Source: Sporosarcina sp. JAI121 (GTDB taxonomy: Bacteria; Bacillota; Bacilli; Bacillales_A; Planococcaceae). From it: a stretch of DNA of 64,000 nt. The stretch is from positions 169,657 through 233,656 of the forward strand of contig NZ_JACCCL010000001.1 in the NCBI RefSeq assembly GCF_013408665.1, read 5' to 3'. Below the pieces are notes generated by a model, which saw nothing but the letters and a program-made list of their open reading frames with translations, searched no databases and had not been told where the DNA came from. The position numbers and the translations under genes are program-made. Below, piece after piece: positions 9,862 through 17,981 of this stretch. The stretch's first letter is position 1. Every line of letters starts with the position of its first letter.

Positions 9862-11340
9862 ATGCAACTGAACAATTATATTGGGGGTTCGTGGCAGGAA
9901 GCCGGGGGCGCAGATTATACGGCAGTCTTAAATCCGGCAAATGGTACGGAGCTGGCACAAGTTAGATTATCGACAAATAAAGATGTGGGTCTTGCGGTGA
10001 AGGTGGCGAAAGAGGCCCAGAAGAAATGGGCACTTGTACCCGCACCGAAGCGCGCAGACTTTTTATATGAAATTGGACGGCTCATGAAAGAAAAGAAAGA
10101 GCATCTGTCGCAAGTGTTGACAAAAGAAATGGGAAAAGTGATCGAAGAGGCGCGCGGTGAAGTACAAGAGGGTATCGATATGGCGTTTTACATGGCGGGA
10201 GAGGGCCGTCGCATGTTTGGTGAAACAGTGCCATCGGAGCTTCAGGATAAGTTCGCAATGAGTGTCCGGGCACCGATCGGCGTCGTCGGTCTCATCACGC
10301 CTTGGAATTTTCCGGTAGCGATTGCTACATGGAAGTCATTCCCGGCAATTGTCGCTGGCAATACATTCATCTGGAAGCCGGCGACAGAAACACCAATGAT
10401 GGCGTATGAGATGGCGCTAATTTTTGAAGAAGCGGGACTTCCCGCGGGTGTCGCGAATATCGTTTTCGGAACCGGATCGGAAGTTGGAACTGCGATGATT
10501 GAACACCGGGATATTCGCGTTATTTCATTCACAGGGTCTACTGAAACGGGTCGCCATGTTGCGGAAACGGGCGGACGTCATTTGAAGAAAGTGTCGCTTG
10601 AAATGGGCGGTAAAAATGCGGTCATCGTTATGGATGATGCTGATATAGAACTGGCAGTGGAAGGCATTCTGTGGAGTGCATTCGGTACAGCCGGTCAGCG
10701 TTGTACGGCATGTAGCCGTGTCATCGTGCATACAAATGTAAAGAAAGAACTTGAACAAAAACTCGTGGCAGCGATGAAAGACTTGACGATTGGTGATGGA
10801 TTGGACGAATCGGTTAAAATCGGGCCCGTCATCAATAAAAAAGCGCTTGATAAAATTCATAGTTATGTCGGAATCGGCCAAGATGAAGGTGCAACGCTTC
10901 TTGCTGGAGGAAATATATTGACCGACGGAAAACTTGCAGAGGGACATTATTATGAACCGACTTTATTCACAGATGTGAAATGGGACAGCCGCCTTGCGCA
11001 AGAAGAAATTTTCGGTCCTGTCGTTTCACTCATTGAAGTATCAAGTCTGGATGAAGCCATTGAAGTGAATAACAGTGTGGAATTCGGACTTTCAAGTTCT
11101 ATCTTCTCACGTGATGTAAACAACGTTTTCCGTGCACAGCGTGATCTTGATACGGGAATCGTTTACGTGAATGCAGGAACGACGGGTGCTGAAATCCATC
11201 TGCCATTCGGCGGAACAAAAGGGACGGGCAATGGGCACCGTGATTCGGGTATTGCGGCGCTGGACATCTTCACAGAATGGAAAAGTATTTATGTGGACTA
11301 TAGCGGGAAATTGCAAAGGGCGCAGATCGACACGAATTAA
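9862..11340 (+). CDS. Aldehyde dehydrogenase, probable 2-aminoadipate semialdehyde (piperideine-6-carboxylate) dehydrogenase
   Basis: NAD(P)+-dependent aldehyde dehydrogenase of 492 residues. The catalytic set is intact: the oxyanion Asn in TPWNFPV, the general base Glu in LEMGGKN and the nucleophile Cys in FGTAGQRCTACSR. The GTAGQRCT form is like the ALDH7 (antiquitin) group that oxidises 2-aminoadipate semialdehyde. The next gene, 24 bp downstream, encodes lysine 6-dehydrogenase, whose product is exactly that semialdehyde in equilibrium with its cyclic imine, so the assignment rests mainly on context. First gene of the operon, with a perfect cre site upstream and a GGAAAGGGG ribosome site. 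Confidence 0.85.
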   Translation: MQLNNYIGGSWQEAGGADYTAVLNPANGTELAQVRLSTNKDVGLAVKVAKEAQKKWALVPAPKRADFLYEIGRLMKEKKEHLSQVLTKEMGKVIEEARGEVQEGIDMAFYMAGEGRRMFGETVPSELQDKFAMSVRAPIGVVGLITPWNFPVAIATWKSFPAIVAGNTFIWKPATETPMMAYEMALIFEEAGLPAGVANIVFGTGSEVGTAMIEHRDIRVISFTGSTETGRHVAETGGRHLKKVSLEMGGKNAVIVMDDADIELAVEGILWSAFGTAGQRCTACSRVIVHTNVKKELEQKLVAAMKDLTIGDGLDESVKIGPVINKKALDKIHSYVGIGQDEGATLLAGGNILTDGKLAEGHYYEPTLFTDVKWDSRLAQEEIFGPVVSLIEVSSLDEAIEVNNSVEFGLSSSIFSRDVNNVFRAQRDLDTGIVYVNAGTTGAEIHLPFGGTKGTGNGHRDSGIAALDIFTEWKSIYVDYSGKLQRAQIDTN

Positions 11341-11364
11341 TACTACTTGTTAGGGGATGGGTGA

Positions 11365-12531
11365 ATGAAAGTAGTTATTCTCGGAGCGGGTTTGATGGGG
11401 AAAGAGGCGGCGCGCGACCTTGTGAAAAGTGATGACGTCGAGAAAGTATATTTGGCGGATTTGAATGTCAGGCAGGCTGAAGAATTTGCGGAAAATCTTA
11501 AGTCAGACAAACTCGATATCCTGTTGCTGGATGCAAAAAACGATCAACAATTATGTGATGTGATGACACTTGGGGATGTCGTCATCAACGCACTGTTTTA
11601 TACATTCAATGAAAAAGTCGCCCGGATTGCGGTGGATATCGGTGTCCATTCCATCGATCTCGGAGGACATATAGGCGGCGCTACGGATGCAGTGCTTGGA
11701 CTTGCTGATCAGGCTGTTGCGAAAGGTGTAACGATTATTCCAGACTTAGGGGTGGCTCCTGGAATGATCAACATTCTTACGGGTTACGGTGCGGGTAAAC
11801 TTGACGAAGTGAAGACAATCAAATTATATGTCGGAGGGATTCCCGTAAAACCGGAGCCGCCACTAAATTATAATGTTGTCTTTTCATTGGAAGGCGTGTT
11901 CGATCATTACACGGATCCTTCCCATGTAATTCGAAATGGCGAACTATTGGAAATCCCTTCATTATCCGAAATTGAAACGATTCATTTTGACAAATTCGGC
12001 GAACTCGAAGCGTTCCATACTTCCGGCGGTACGTCGACGTTGGTGAAATCGTTCCCGAACGTAGAAACTCTGGAATACAAGACGATCCGTTATAAAGGGC
12101 ATGCTGAAAAGTTCCAGCTGCTTGTCGATTTGGGATTACTGACCCGAGACAATGAAGTGACCATAGGCGGCAATAAAGTGAAAGTGCGTGACGTTATGAG
12201 AGAACACCTATCACCGCAGCTTCGGCTCGACAAGAAATCGGATGCGGTACTGCTGCGGGTTATCGTCAGCGGTGAAAAAAACAGCATGCCGGTAACGTAC
12301 GAATATGATCTCATTACGGAAAAAGATACGGCAGTGAATGAGACTGCAATGGCACGTGCCACGGCTAATACGATTTCCATCGTGGCGCAAATGATAGGGA
12401 ATGGAACAATCACCAAACGCGGGGTCCATCCGCCTGAAAATATCGTTCCTGGCAAGCTATATATTGAAGAGATGAAAAAGCGCGGCGTCGTTATCGAAGA
12501 AAGCATCGAATCTAACGAAGCGCACGTCTAA
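11365..12531 (+). CDS. lysDH: L-lysine 6-dehydrogenase
   Basis: Oxidises the epsilon-amino group of lysine to give 2-aminoadipate 6-semialdehyde, ammonia and NADH. The 388-residue protein starts with a Rossmann NAD site ([10 protein letters not shown]) and has the saccharopine-dehydrogenase-like fold. From memory it matches the characterised Geobacillus stearothermophilus enzyme closely, including [44 protein letters not shown] and the C-terminal [17 protein letters not shown] precedes the ATG. It follows the aldehyde dehydrogenase by 24 bp. The two enzymes convert lysine to 2-aminoadipate. Confidence 0.92.
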   Translation: MKVVILGAGLMGKEAARDLVKSDDVEKVYLADLNVRQAEEFAENLKSDKLDILLLDAKNDQQLCDVMTLGDVVINALFYTFNEKVARIAVDIGVHSIDLGGHIGGATDAVLGLADQAVAKGVTIIPDLGVAPGMINILTGYGAGKLDEVKTIKLYVGGIPVKPEPPLNYNVVFSLEGVFDHYTDPSHVIRNGELLEIPSLSEIETIHFDKFGELEAFHTSGGTSTLVKSFPNVETLEYKTIRYKGHAEKFQLLVDLGLLTRDNEVTIGGNKVKVRDVMREHLSPQLRLDKKSDAVLLRVIVSGEKNSMPVTYEYDLITEKDTAVNETAMARATANTISIVAQMIGNGTITKRGVHPPENIVPGKLYIEEMKKRGVVIEESIESNEAHV

Positions 12532-12533
12532 TT

Positions 12534-12650
12534 AGAAAAGCGGAAGGCGCCGCTCAGACGCGACAGGCATAAGACGGACCAACGTCGCGGTGAACTTCCG
12601 CATAGTTGGGCTGACTTATGACCCGAGCGGCTGGCGCCTGAAGCTGGACA
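12534..12650. repeat. Hairpin repeat family 1, copy A
   Basis: An element of about 117 bp between lysDH and the acyl-CoA dehydrogenase gene. AGGCGCC (12545-12551) pairs with GGCGCCT (12633-12639); CATAAG pairs with CTTATG further in, and an inner hairpin has CCAAC with GTTGG and GCGG with CCGC. Copy B at 40083-40203 keeps the fold with different stem bases (AGCGGCC with GGCCGCT). From memory similar AGAAAAGCG-type elements are scattered through Bacillaceae genomes. If transcribed, it sits inside the operon message and could set the ratio of the last gene. Confidence 0.85.
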
Positions 12651-12721
12651 TTGTTCCGTGTAGAAAACTTATAGTTTCTAATCTAAGTAAAGGCTTTGCG
12701 TTTTGGAAAGGGGATGGAGAA

Positions 12722-13927
12722 GTGGACTTCGAATTTACTGATGAGCAGAAAATGCTGCGAAAAACAGCGCGCCAGTTCGTCGACACAGAAATTATGCCGC
12801 ATATTCAGAAATGGGATGCAGAAGGCAGGTTCGATCCAGCGATTTGGAAGAAGCTTGCGAATCTGGGCTTCATGGGCGTTTGTATACCGGAACAATATGG
12901 CGGCAGCGGCATGGACTACAATTCACTTGCGGTTTTGTGTGAAGAATTGGAACGCGGTGATACAACGTTTAGGACCGCGGTTTCGGTCCATATCGGATTG
13001 AACTCGATGAGTCTTATGCAATGGGGCAGTGAAGAGCAAAAGTTGAAGTACCTTGTTCCTCAAGCAAAAGGGGAGAAAATCGGTGCATTCGGATTGACAG
13101 AGCCGGGCGCAGGTTCTGATGTTGCGGCAATGGTGACAACCGCTGTGCGTGACGGGGACGACTATGTATTGAACGGTCAAAAAACATGGATTTCCCTTTG
13201 CGATGTTGCGGATCATTTCCTCGTTTTCGCTTATACGGATAAAAAGATGAAGCATCATGGTATTAGTGCGTTCATCGTCGAACGGACGACACCTGGTTTT
13301 TCATCAAAAGCAATCAAAGGGAAATACGGCATCCGTGCAGGCAATACGGGCGAATTGTTTTTCGAAGATATGCGCATTCCGGCTGCGAACTTGTTAGGGG
13401 GAGAAGGCGACGGGTTCAAAATTGCCATGGCGTCGCTTGATAACGGCCGCTTCACTGTCGCTGCGGGAGCTGTTGGGTTAATCATGGGCTGTCTCGAGGA
13501 AAGTGTGAAGTACTGCCATGCTCGGGAGACGTTTGGCAAGGAAATCGGCAGACACCAGCTCGTTCAACAAATGATCGCGAAGATGGAAGCGGGCTATCAG
13601 ATGAGCCGCCTTCTGGTTTACCGTGCCGGAGAAATGAAAAACAAAGGCTTACGCAATACACGCGAGACGTCACTTGCGAAATGGCAAGCATGCGATTTTG
13701 CCAATAAGGCGGCAGATGACGCAGTTCAAATCCATGGCGCTTACGGCTATTCGGATGAATATCCTGTCGCCAGATTCCTGCGCAACTCGAAAGCACCCGT
13801 CATCTATGAAGGGACACGCGAAATTCATACGATTATGCAGGCGGAATATGTCCTTGGGTATAGAGAAGATAAGAAATTGAGCAATGTTTTGCCGGAATGG
13901 CCGTTTGACAGAAAAGGGAAACCCTGA
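12722..13927 (+). CDS. Acyl-CoA dehydrogenase, candidate glutaryl-CoA dehydrogenase
   Basis: FAD-dependent acyl-CoA dehydrogenase of 401 residues. Family blocks are clear: GAFGLTEPGAGSD near residue 120 (FAD and substrate contact), WISLCDVADHF, and near the C-terminus QIHGAYGYSDEY followed by YEGTREIHT, where the Glu is the catalytic base. Lysine-operon context suggests glutaryl-CoA or a later intermediate as substrate; that is inference. The GTG at 12722 is preferred, with AAAGGGG 8 nt upstream; the open frame further up runs through the repeat and is not family-like. The terminator overlaps its stop codon. Confidence 0.82.
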   Translation: MDFEFTDEQKMLRKTARQFVDTEIMPHIQKWDAEGRFDPAIWKKLANLGFMGVCIPEQYGGSGMDYNSLAVLCEELERGDTTFRTAVSVHIGLNSMSLMQWGSEEQKLKYLVPQAKGEKIGAFGLTEPGAGSDVAAMVTTAVRDGDDYVLNGQKTWISLCDVADHFLVFAYTDKKMKHHGISAFIVERTTPGFSSKAIKGKYGIRAGNTGELFFEDMRIPAANLLGGEGDGFKIAMASLDNGRFTVAAGAVGLIMGCLEESVKYCHARETFGKEIGRHQLVQQMIAKMEAGYQMSRLLVYRAGEMKNKGLRNTRETSLAKWQACDFANKAADDAVQIHGAYGYSDEYPVARFLRNSKAPVIYEGTREIHTIMQAEYVLGYREDKKLSNVLPEWPFDRKGKP

Positions 13928-13952
13928 TGTGCTACTCGCATCAGGGTTTTTT
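13921..13952 (+). terminator. Terminator of the lysine operon, overlapping the stop codon
   Basis: ACCCTGATG (13921-13929) pairs with CATCAGGGT (13939-13947), then Ts. The stop TGA (13925-13927) is inside the stem. Confidence 0.85.
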
Positions 13953-14098
13953 CTTGGGAAGTCGTTAGTCTATAATCATATTTTGGTGATAGGCTAAATG
14001 AAAGCGCTGATTCAACAAATTTCAAACGAAAGTAGCGATATTCTGAAACAATCCTTAGTGTGAAACGGTCTAACTCTATTAAAGGGATGGTGGAGGAA

Positions 14099-15352
14099 AT
14101 GTTCAAGAAAAGGATACTCTCTATATTGATGATAAGTTTACTAGCATTTGTCACGGGGTGCGGTTCGGGGGCAAATCCGAAAACGATCAACAGCACAACG
14201 CCGATTTCGAATGATGTGAAGTTTGGTAAGGATGACTATAAGAAAATTATCACCGCCAATAACGAATTGGGATTCGAGTTATTACATGAAGTTGAAGAAG
14301 ATGCGAATAACAATATTTTCATTTCACCGGCAAGTTTATTCATGGCTCTATCGATGGTTTATAACGGCGCGGATGGCAAGACGAAAGAGGAAATTGCGAA
14401 GACGCTGCATATAGAAGGAATGGAAGCGGACGAGCTGAATCAGGCGAATGCTTCATGGCTGACGAAGCTTATGAAAGAAAATGACGAAATTCAATTGAAC
14501 ATAGCCAATTCAATCTGGTTGAATGAACTATTTCATTTCCAGGACGATTTTGCAAAATACAATAAAGATTACTTCAACGCTGAAATTCAGGAAATCGATA
14601 TAAATGACAGTGATTCCGTAAAACAGATCAATGATTGGGTGAAAAAGTCGACGAATCAAAAGATAGTTGAGATTGTCCAGGCCCCATTAGACTCTGACTT
14701 AGTTACGCTACTCGTCAATGCGATTTACTTTAAAGGCGACTGGTCACATGAGTTCGATAAGGACCTTACAAAAGATCAGACTTTTCATTTACAGGACGGT
14801 TCTATTAAAGTTGCTCCGCTCATGTCTTTGAATGAAAGGCTTTCATATTTGGAAAATGAACATTTCCAAGCAGTTCAGCTCCCTTATGGCGACGGGGAAA
14901 TGAGTATGAAAGTGTTTTTGCCAAAAGAAAACTCTGGTTTAGAGGAATTCAAGAAACTACTTACGAATGAGAACTGGATGACTTGGAATAAGGAATTTAA
15001 CGCAAGACAAGGTACCGTACTGCTCCCTAAATTTCAATTGGAATACGAAACGCTGTTGAATGATGCATTGATGAAACTTGGTATGGGAAATGCATTTGCG
15101 GATACTGCAGACTTTTCGAAAATGATCAAAGAAGGAGATCCGTTGAAAATTAGTAAAGTGAAGCAGAAAACATTCATTGACGTAAATGAAGAAGGTACTG
15201 AGGCAGCGGCGGTAACGTCAATAGAAGTGGTTACAGAATCAGCTTCCATCGATGATTCATTCTTTATGGAAGTGAACCGACCTTTCTTCTTTACAATTAC
15301 TGATGATGAAACGGATACCATTCTTTTTATGGGCAGTATTTCGAACCCATAA
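14099..15352 (+). CDS. Serpin-family protease inhibitor, predicted lipoprotein
   Basis: Suicide-type protease inhibitor of 417 residues anchored outside the membrane: the N-terminus has basic residues, a hydrophobic core and a lipobox ending VTGC. The serpin fold is shown by NIFISPASLFMALSMVYNGA, LVNAIYFKGDW, and the hinge EEGTEAAAVTS followed by NRPFFFTITDDETDTILFMG. The short-side-chain hinge indicates a functional, inserting reactive loop. Alignment with antitrypsin by hinge spacing puts Glu-Ser at P1-P1', but the loop is about four residues longer, so P1 is uncertain. ATG 14099 is chosen for the lipoprotein signal. Transcribed alone. The target could be a self or foreign secreted protease. 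Confidence 0.9.
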   Translation: MFKKRILSILMISLLAFVTGCGSGANPKTINSTTPISNDVKFGKDDYKKIITANNELGFELLHEVEEDANNNIFISPASLFMALSMVYNGADGKTKEEIAKTLHIEGMEADELNQANASWLTKLMKENDEIQLNIANSIWLNELFHFQDDFAKYNKDYFNAEIQEIDINDSDSVKQINDWVKKSTNQKIVEIVQAPLDSDLVTLLVNAIYFKGDWSHEFDKDLTKDQTFHLQDGSIKVAPLMSLNERLSYLENEHFQAVQLPYGDGEMSMKVFLPKENSGLEEFKKLLTNENWMTWNKEFNARQGTVLLPKFQLEYETLLNDALMKLGMGNAFADTADFSKMIKEGDPLKISKVKQKTFIDVNEEGTEAAAVTSIEVVTESASIDDSFFMEVNRPFFFTITDDETDTILFMGSISNP

Positions 15353-15375
15353 AAAGGGAAATCGCCATAAAAAAC

Positions 15376-15418
15376 GGCTAGGGTAGATAAGATGTTTTCA
15401 TCCATTCTAGCCTTTTTT
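15376..15418 (+). terminator. Rho-independent terminator after the serpin gene
   Basis: GGCTAG with flanking imperfect pairs matches CTAGCC, followed by six Ts. Confidence 0.75.
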
Positions 15419-15488
15419 ACAATAGTGCCAAAGTTTGTGATAAACTAACTCTTGAAATAACTAACTCGTGAATAAGGAGAGATATCGT

Positions 15489-16670
15489 ATGAAAGTTGAA
15501 ACTTCATTTGAAATAGAGCCTGCATTAAAAATGTCTATCTTTTCGCCAGCAATTTTCGGTGATTTAAGAGCAGCTGCCGAGGTGAAAAAGTCCTCCGGCA
15601 CCGAAATTTTTGACTTGAGTCTGGGCAGTCCTGATCTTCCGCCTGACGAAAAAGTCAGACAATCCTTATCGGAACAAAGTGCATTGGCTAATACATATGG
15701 TTATACCCTCGGTGGTACAAAACGTTTTAACGAAGCGGTTGCTAATTATTATCAGCGACGTTCCGGTGTTGCACTCAACCCTGAAACGGAAATCATTCAA
15801 ACGATGGGCTCCCAAGAAGGACTTGTCCATCTTCCGTTCGCTTTTTGTAATGAAGGAGATTTTGTGCTGACAACGAATCCTGCTTATGTAGCTTATGAGG
15901 CGGGCATTAAGCTTGCGGGTGCAATTCCTTATGAGATGCCGTTGTTAGCGGAAAATGGATTTTTACCTGACCTGGAAGCGATTCCCGAAGAAGTTGCGCA
16001 AAACGCTAAAATGCTCATTTTGAATTTACCGGGCAATCCCGTTCCAGCGATGCCGAGCCCGGCGTATTTTGAGAAGGTAGTAGCTTTCGCCAAAAACTAT
16101 AATGTCATTGTGCTTCATGACGCTGCTTATTCCGAATACTATTTCACAGGTGATTCACCGATCAGCTTTCTATCGACACCTGGTGCAATGGAGGTCGGAA
16201 TGGAGATTAATTCATTATCTAAAAGCTTCAGCCTGGCAGGTGCCCGTATTGCTTACATTGCCGGCAATGCCGAAATGATCCACATTATTAGACAGCTCAA
16301 ATCGAATTTGGATTATGGAACGTTCGGTCCGATTCAGGATGCTGCTGTCGTAGCGCTTGATAATGCGGAAGAAATTACGGATCGTCTGCGGAAAGAGTTT
16401 TCAGCGCGCCATAAGGTATTAATGGAGGGGATGGAGGAGATTGGGTGGTCGGCCACTCCTTCAAGTGGCGGAATGTTTGTCTGGGCAAAGTATCCGTTTG
16501 AGATGGACGACAAGGAATTTGTGTTTAAAGTGATCGATCAATGCGGTGTCGTCATGGTTCCTGGCAGCATCTTCGGTTCTGAAGGCGCCGGTTTCGTCAG
16601 GTTGGCACTTGTTCAGAAAGTGGATGTACTGCAAAAAGCGATTGATCGATTGCGGAATCTACGTATATAA
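15489..16670 (+). CDS. Class I/II PLP-dependent aminotransferase
   Basis: Aminotransferase of 393 residues, fold type I. The PLP-binding lysine is in NSLSKSFSLAGARIAYIAG (about residue 240) and the phosphate and ring contacts are in TMGSQEGLVHL, NLPGNPVPA and HDAAYSEYYF. It resembles the DapL/AlaC-like aspartate aminotransferase group; the amino donor cannot be fixed by eye. AAGGAGAG lies 7 nt before ATG 15489; an earlier ATG at 15468 precedes that site. It is downstream of the lysine operon and serpin but has its own promoter region, so a role as 2-aminoadipate aminotransferase is only a possibility. Confidence 0.85.
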   Translation: MKVETSFEIEPALKMSIFSPAIFGDLRAAAEVKKSSGTEIFDLSLGSPDLPPDEKVRQSLSEQSALANTYGYTLGGTKRFNEAVANYYQRRSGVALNPETEIIQTMGSQEGLVHLPFAFCNEGDFVLTTNPAYVAYEAGIKLAGAIPYEMPLLAENGFLPDLEAIPEEVAQNAKMLILNLPGNPVPAMPSPAYFEKVVAFAKNYNVIVLHDAAYSEYYFTGDSPISFLSTPGAMEVGMEINSLSKSFSLAGARIAYIAGNAEMIHIIRQLKSNLDYGTFGPIQDAAVVALDNAEEITDRLRKEFSARHKVLMEGMEEIGWSATPSSGGMFVWAKYPFEMDDKEFVFKVIDQCGVVMVPGSIFGSEGAGFVRLALVQKVDVLQKAIDRLRNLRI

Positions 16671-16680
16671 GTGGAGGAGG

Positions 16681-16721
16681 ATTAGCGAGGGATGGAGATA
16701 ACCGTCCCTGCTAACCTTTTT
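16681..16721 (+). terminator. Rho-independent terminator after the aminotransferase
   Basis: TTAGCGAGGGA pairs imperfectly with TCCCTGCTAA, followed by CCTTTTT. Confidence 0.75.
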
Positions 16722-16762
16722 ATGTGGAATTTATGTAAGATAGAATTAATAGGGATTCTAGC

Positions 16763-17492
16763 TGACGCCGCTTCGACTACCAATAAGACGCGACTGCGTT
16801 GGATTGGCTGTTTATGAAAGTGCATTTCATTATCCAATATTTAATCTACAACCTATAATGCGTCTACTTCGAATTAAGGTAGTATCGAATTTCACTCATT
16901 CACAAACCCAATATATACATCCCAAATTCACAACCCTCTTGATAATAAACGCCTCAGCGAAGGCGCGGCAAAGGGGTAGCCGAAGTCCTAAGATTGGATG
17001 CGAAGCGCTTATCCAGGCTTAGGGGGAGAGTCCCCAGAGCGCCAAAGCGTATTAGCAGGAATGCTTTATTCCAATCTATCTACTTCACTACAATTTAGGT
17101 AGCAACGCCAGCTATTGTACATAAACCGAGCGAATGCGATTAACAGAAGTCACTTCACATGGAATTAATAATGAATCCCGTCGACTACCGCTTCGGCGCT
17201 TCGTGGATGCCTCCCGCGATAAGCCGGAAAGAAGATCACTTTCAGTCTTATCGCTCCGGCTACCACTAAGACGCGCCATCGCTGGTTAGTCTGTTTAAGA
17301 ATGCGCATTTCATTTTCGGGGATCATGCCTGCAACCTGTAGTGCGCCTTATTTGAATTAACTCAATATCGAATTGTATTCATTTCACAATATCAACATAT
17401 ACATCCTGGATTCAGAATTCCCTTGATAATGAACGCCTCAGCGCAGGCGCGGCAAAGGCTTAGGACGAGAGGCATCCCCAAAGAGCCAAGCG
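16763..17492. repeat. Structured repeat array R1, left arm of a ~750-bp inverted duplication
   Basis: Gene-free block of alternating hairpin cores and conserved AT-rich linkers. Cores lie at about 16763-16805 (partial), 16951-17049, 17189-17285 (opposite orientation) and 17435-17492 (partial). In the second, CCTAAG (16987-16992) pairs with CTTAGG; in the third, GCGATAAG (17216-17223) pairs with CTTATCGC (17247-17254) and GTGGATGCC with GGCTACCAC. The whole array, linkers included, reappears in inverse order and orientation at 56783-57548. Short open frames here are not gene-like. Confidence 0.9.
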
Positions 17493-17981
17493 ATCTACAA
17501 TCCACACTCCGAACCGCAGCTCTCTCAATAATGAACACCCCAGTGAAAGTGTATTAGGAGAAAATCTTTATTTCAAACTACGAAATAACGTCCTTTTATT
17601 CTAGGCTAAACTTTCATTATGTCGTAAAGCACTCACGCTGATAGTTAGTTTTTTTTAGCGACTTCAATCGGTTTCATTTCAAGGAATCCTCCAGTTGGAA
17701 AAGCTTTTAGAAAAAGCTTAAACTAATGTGATGGGTTACTCCAATGCTATGCTACAGTTTTAGGTGTAGGATGGCTAAACCTAATTGTTAGCATCAATGT
17801 TGTAAAATGTATGTAGTGGTTGGGTTAGGAAAGGACTTTACTATGTTAGTAAAAGAATCAATATCCATAAAAACTAAGTAAAGGAGCCTTAACAGGGGTA
17901 GCCTAAATGCCGAAGCGTATTTGTAGGTAATCTTTATTTGCTTATCTAGTTATCCTATTTATTGAAAATAGATTCATCGGA
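17493..17981. other. Gene-free stretch with a degenerate repeat piece and a 12-codon micro-ORF
   Basis: No convincing gene. 17843-17881 is ATG plus 11 codons and a stop, preceded by AGGAAAGGAC, possibly the stub of a lost gene or a leader. Near 17891-17930 AGGGGTAGCC and GCCGAAGCG echo the hairpin-core family in degraded form. The rest is AT-rich and unremarkable. Confidence 0.5.

Noticed and set aside
13999..14012. cre-like site TGAAAGCGCTGATT before the serpin gene
   Set aside because: The right half fails at two important positions; not enough to call.
16804..17022. 72-codon frame in repeat array R1
   Set aside because: It crosses a linker and a hairpin core; the R4 copy does not preserve the frame.
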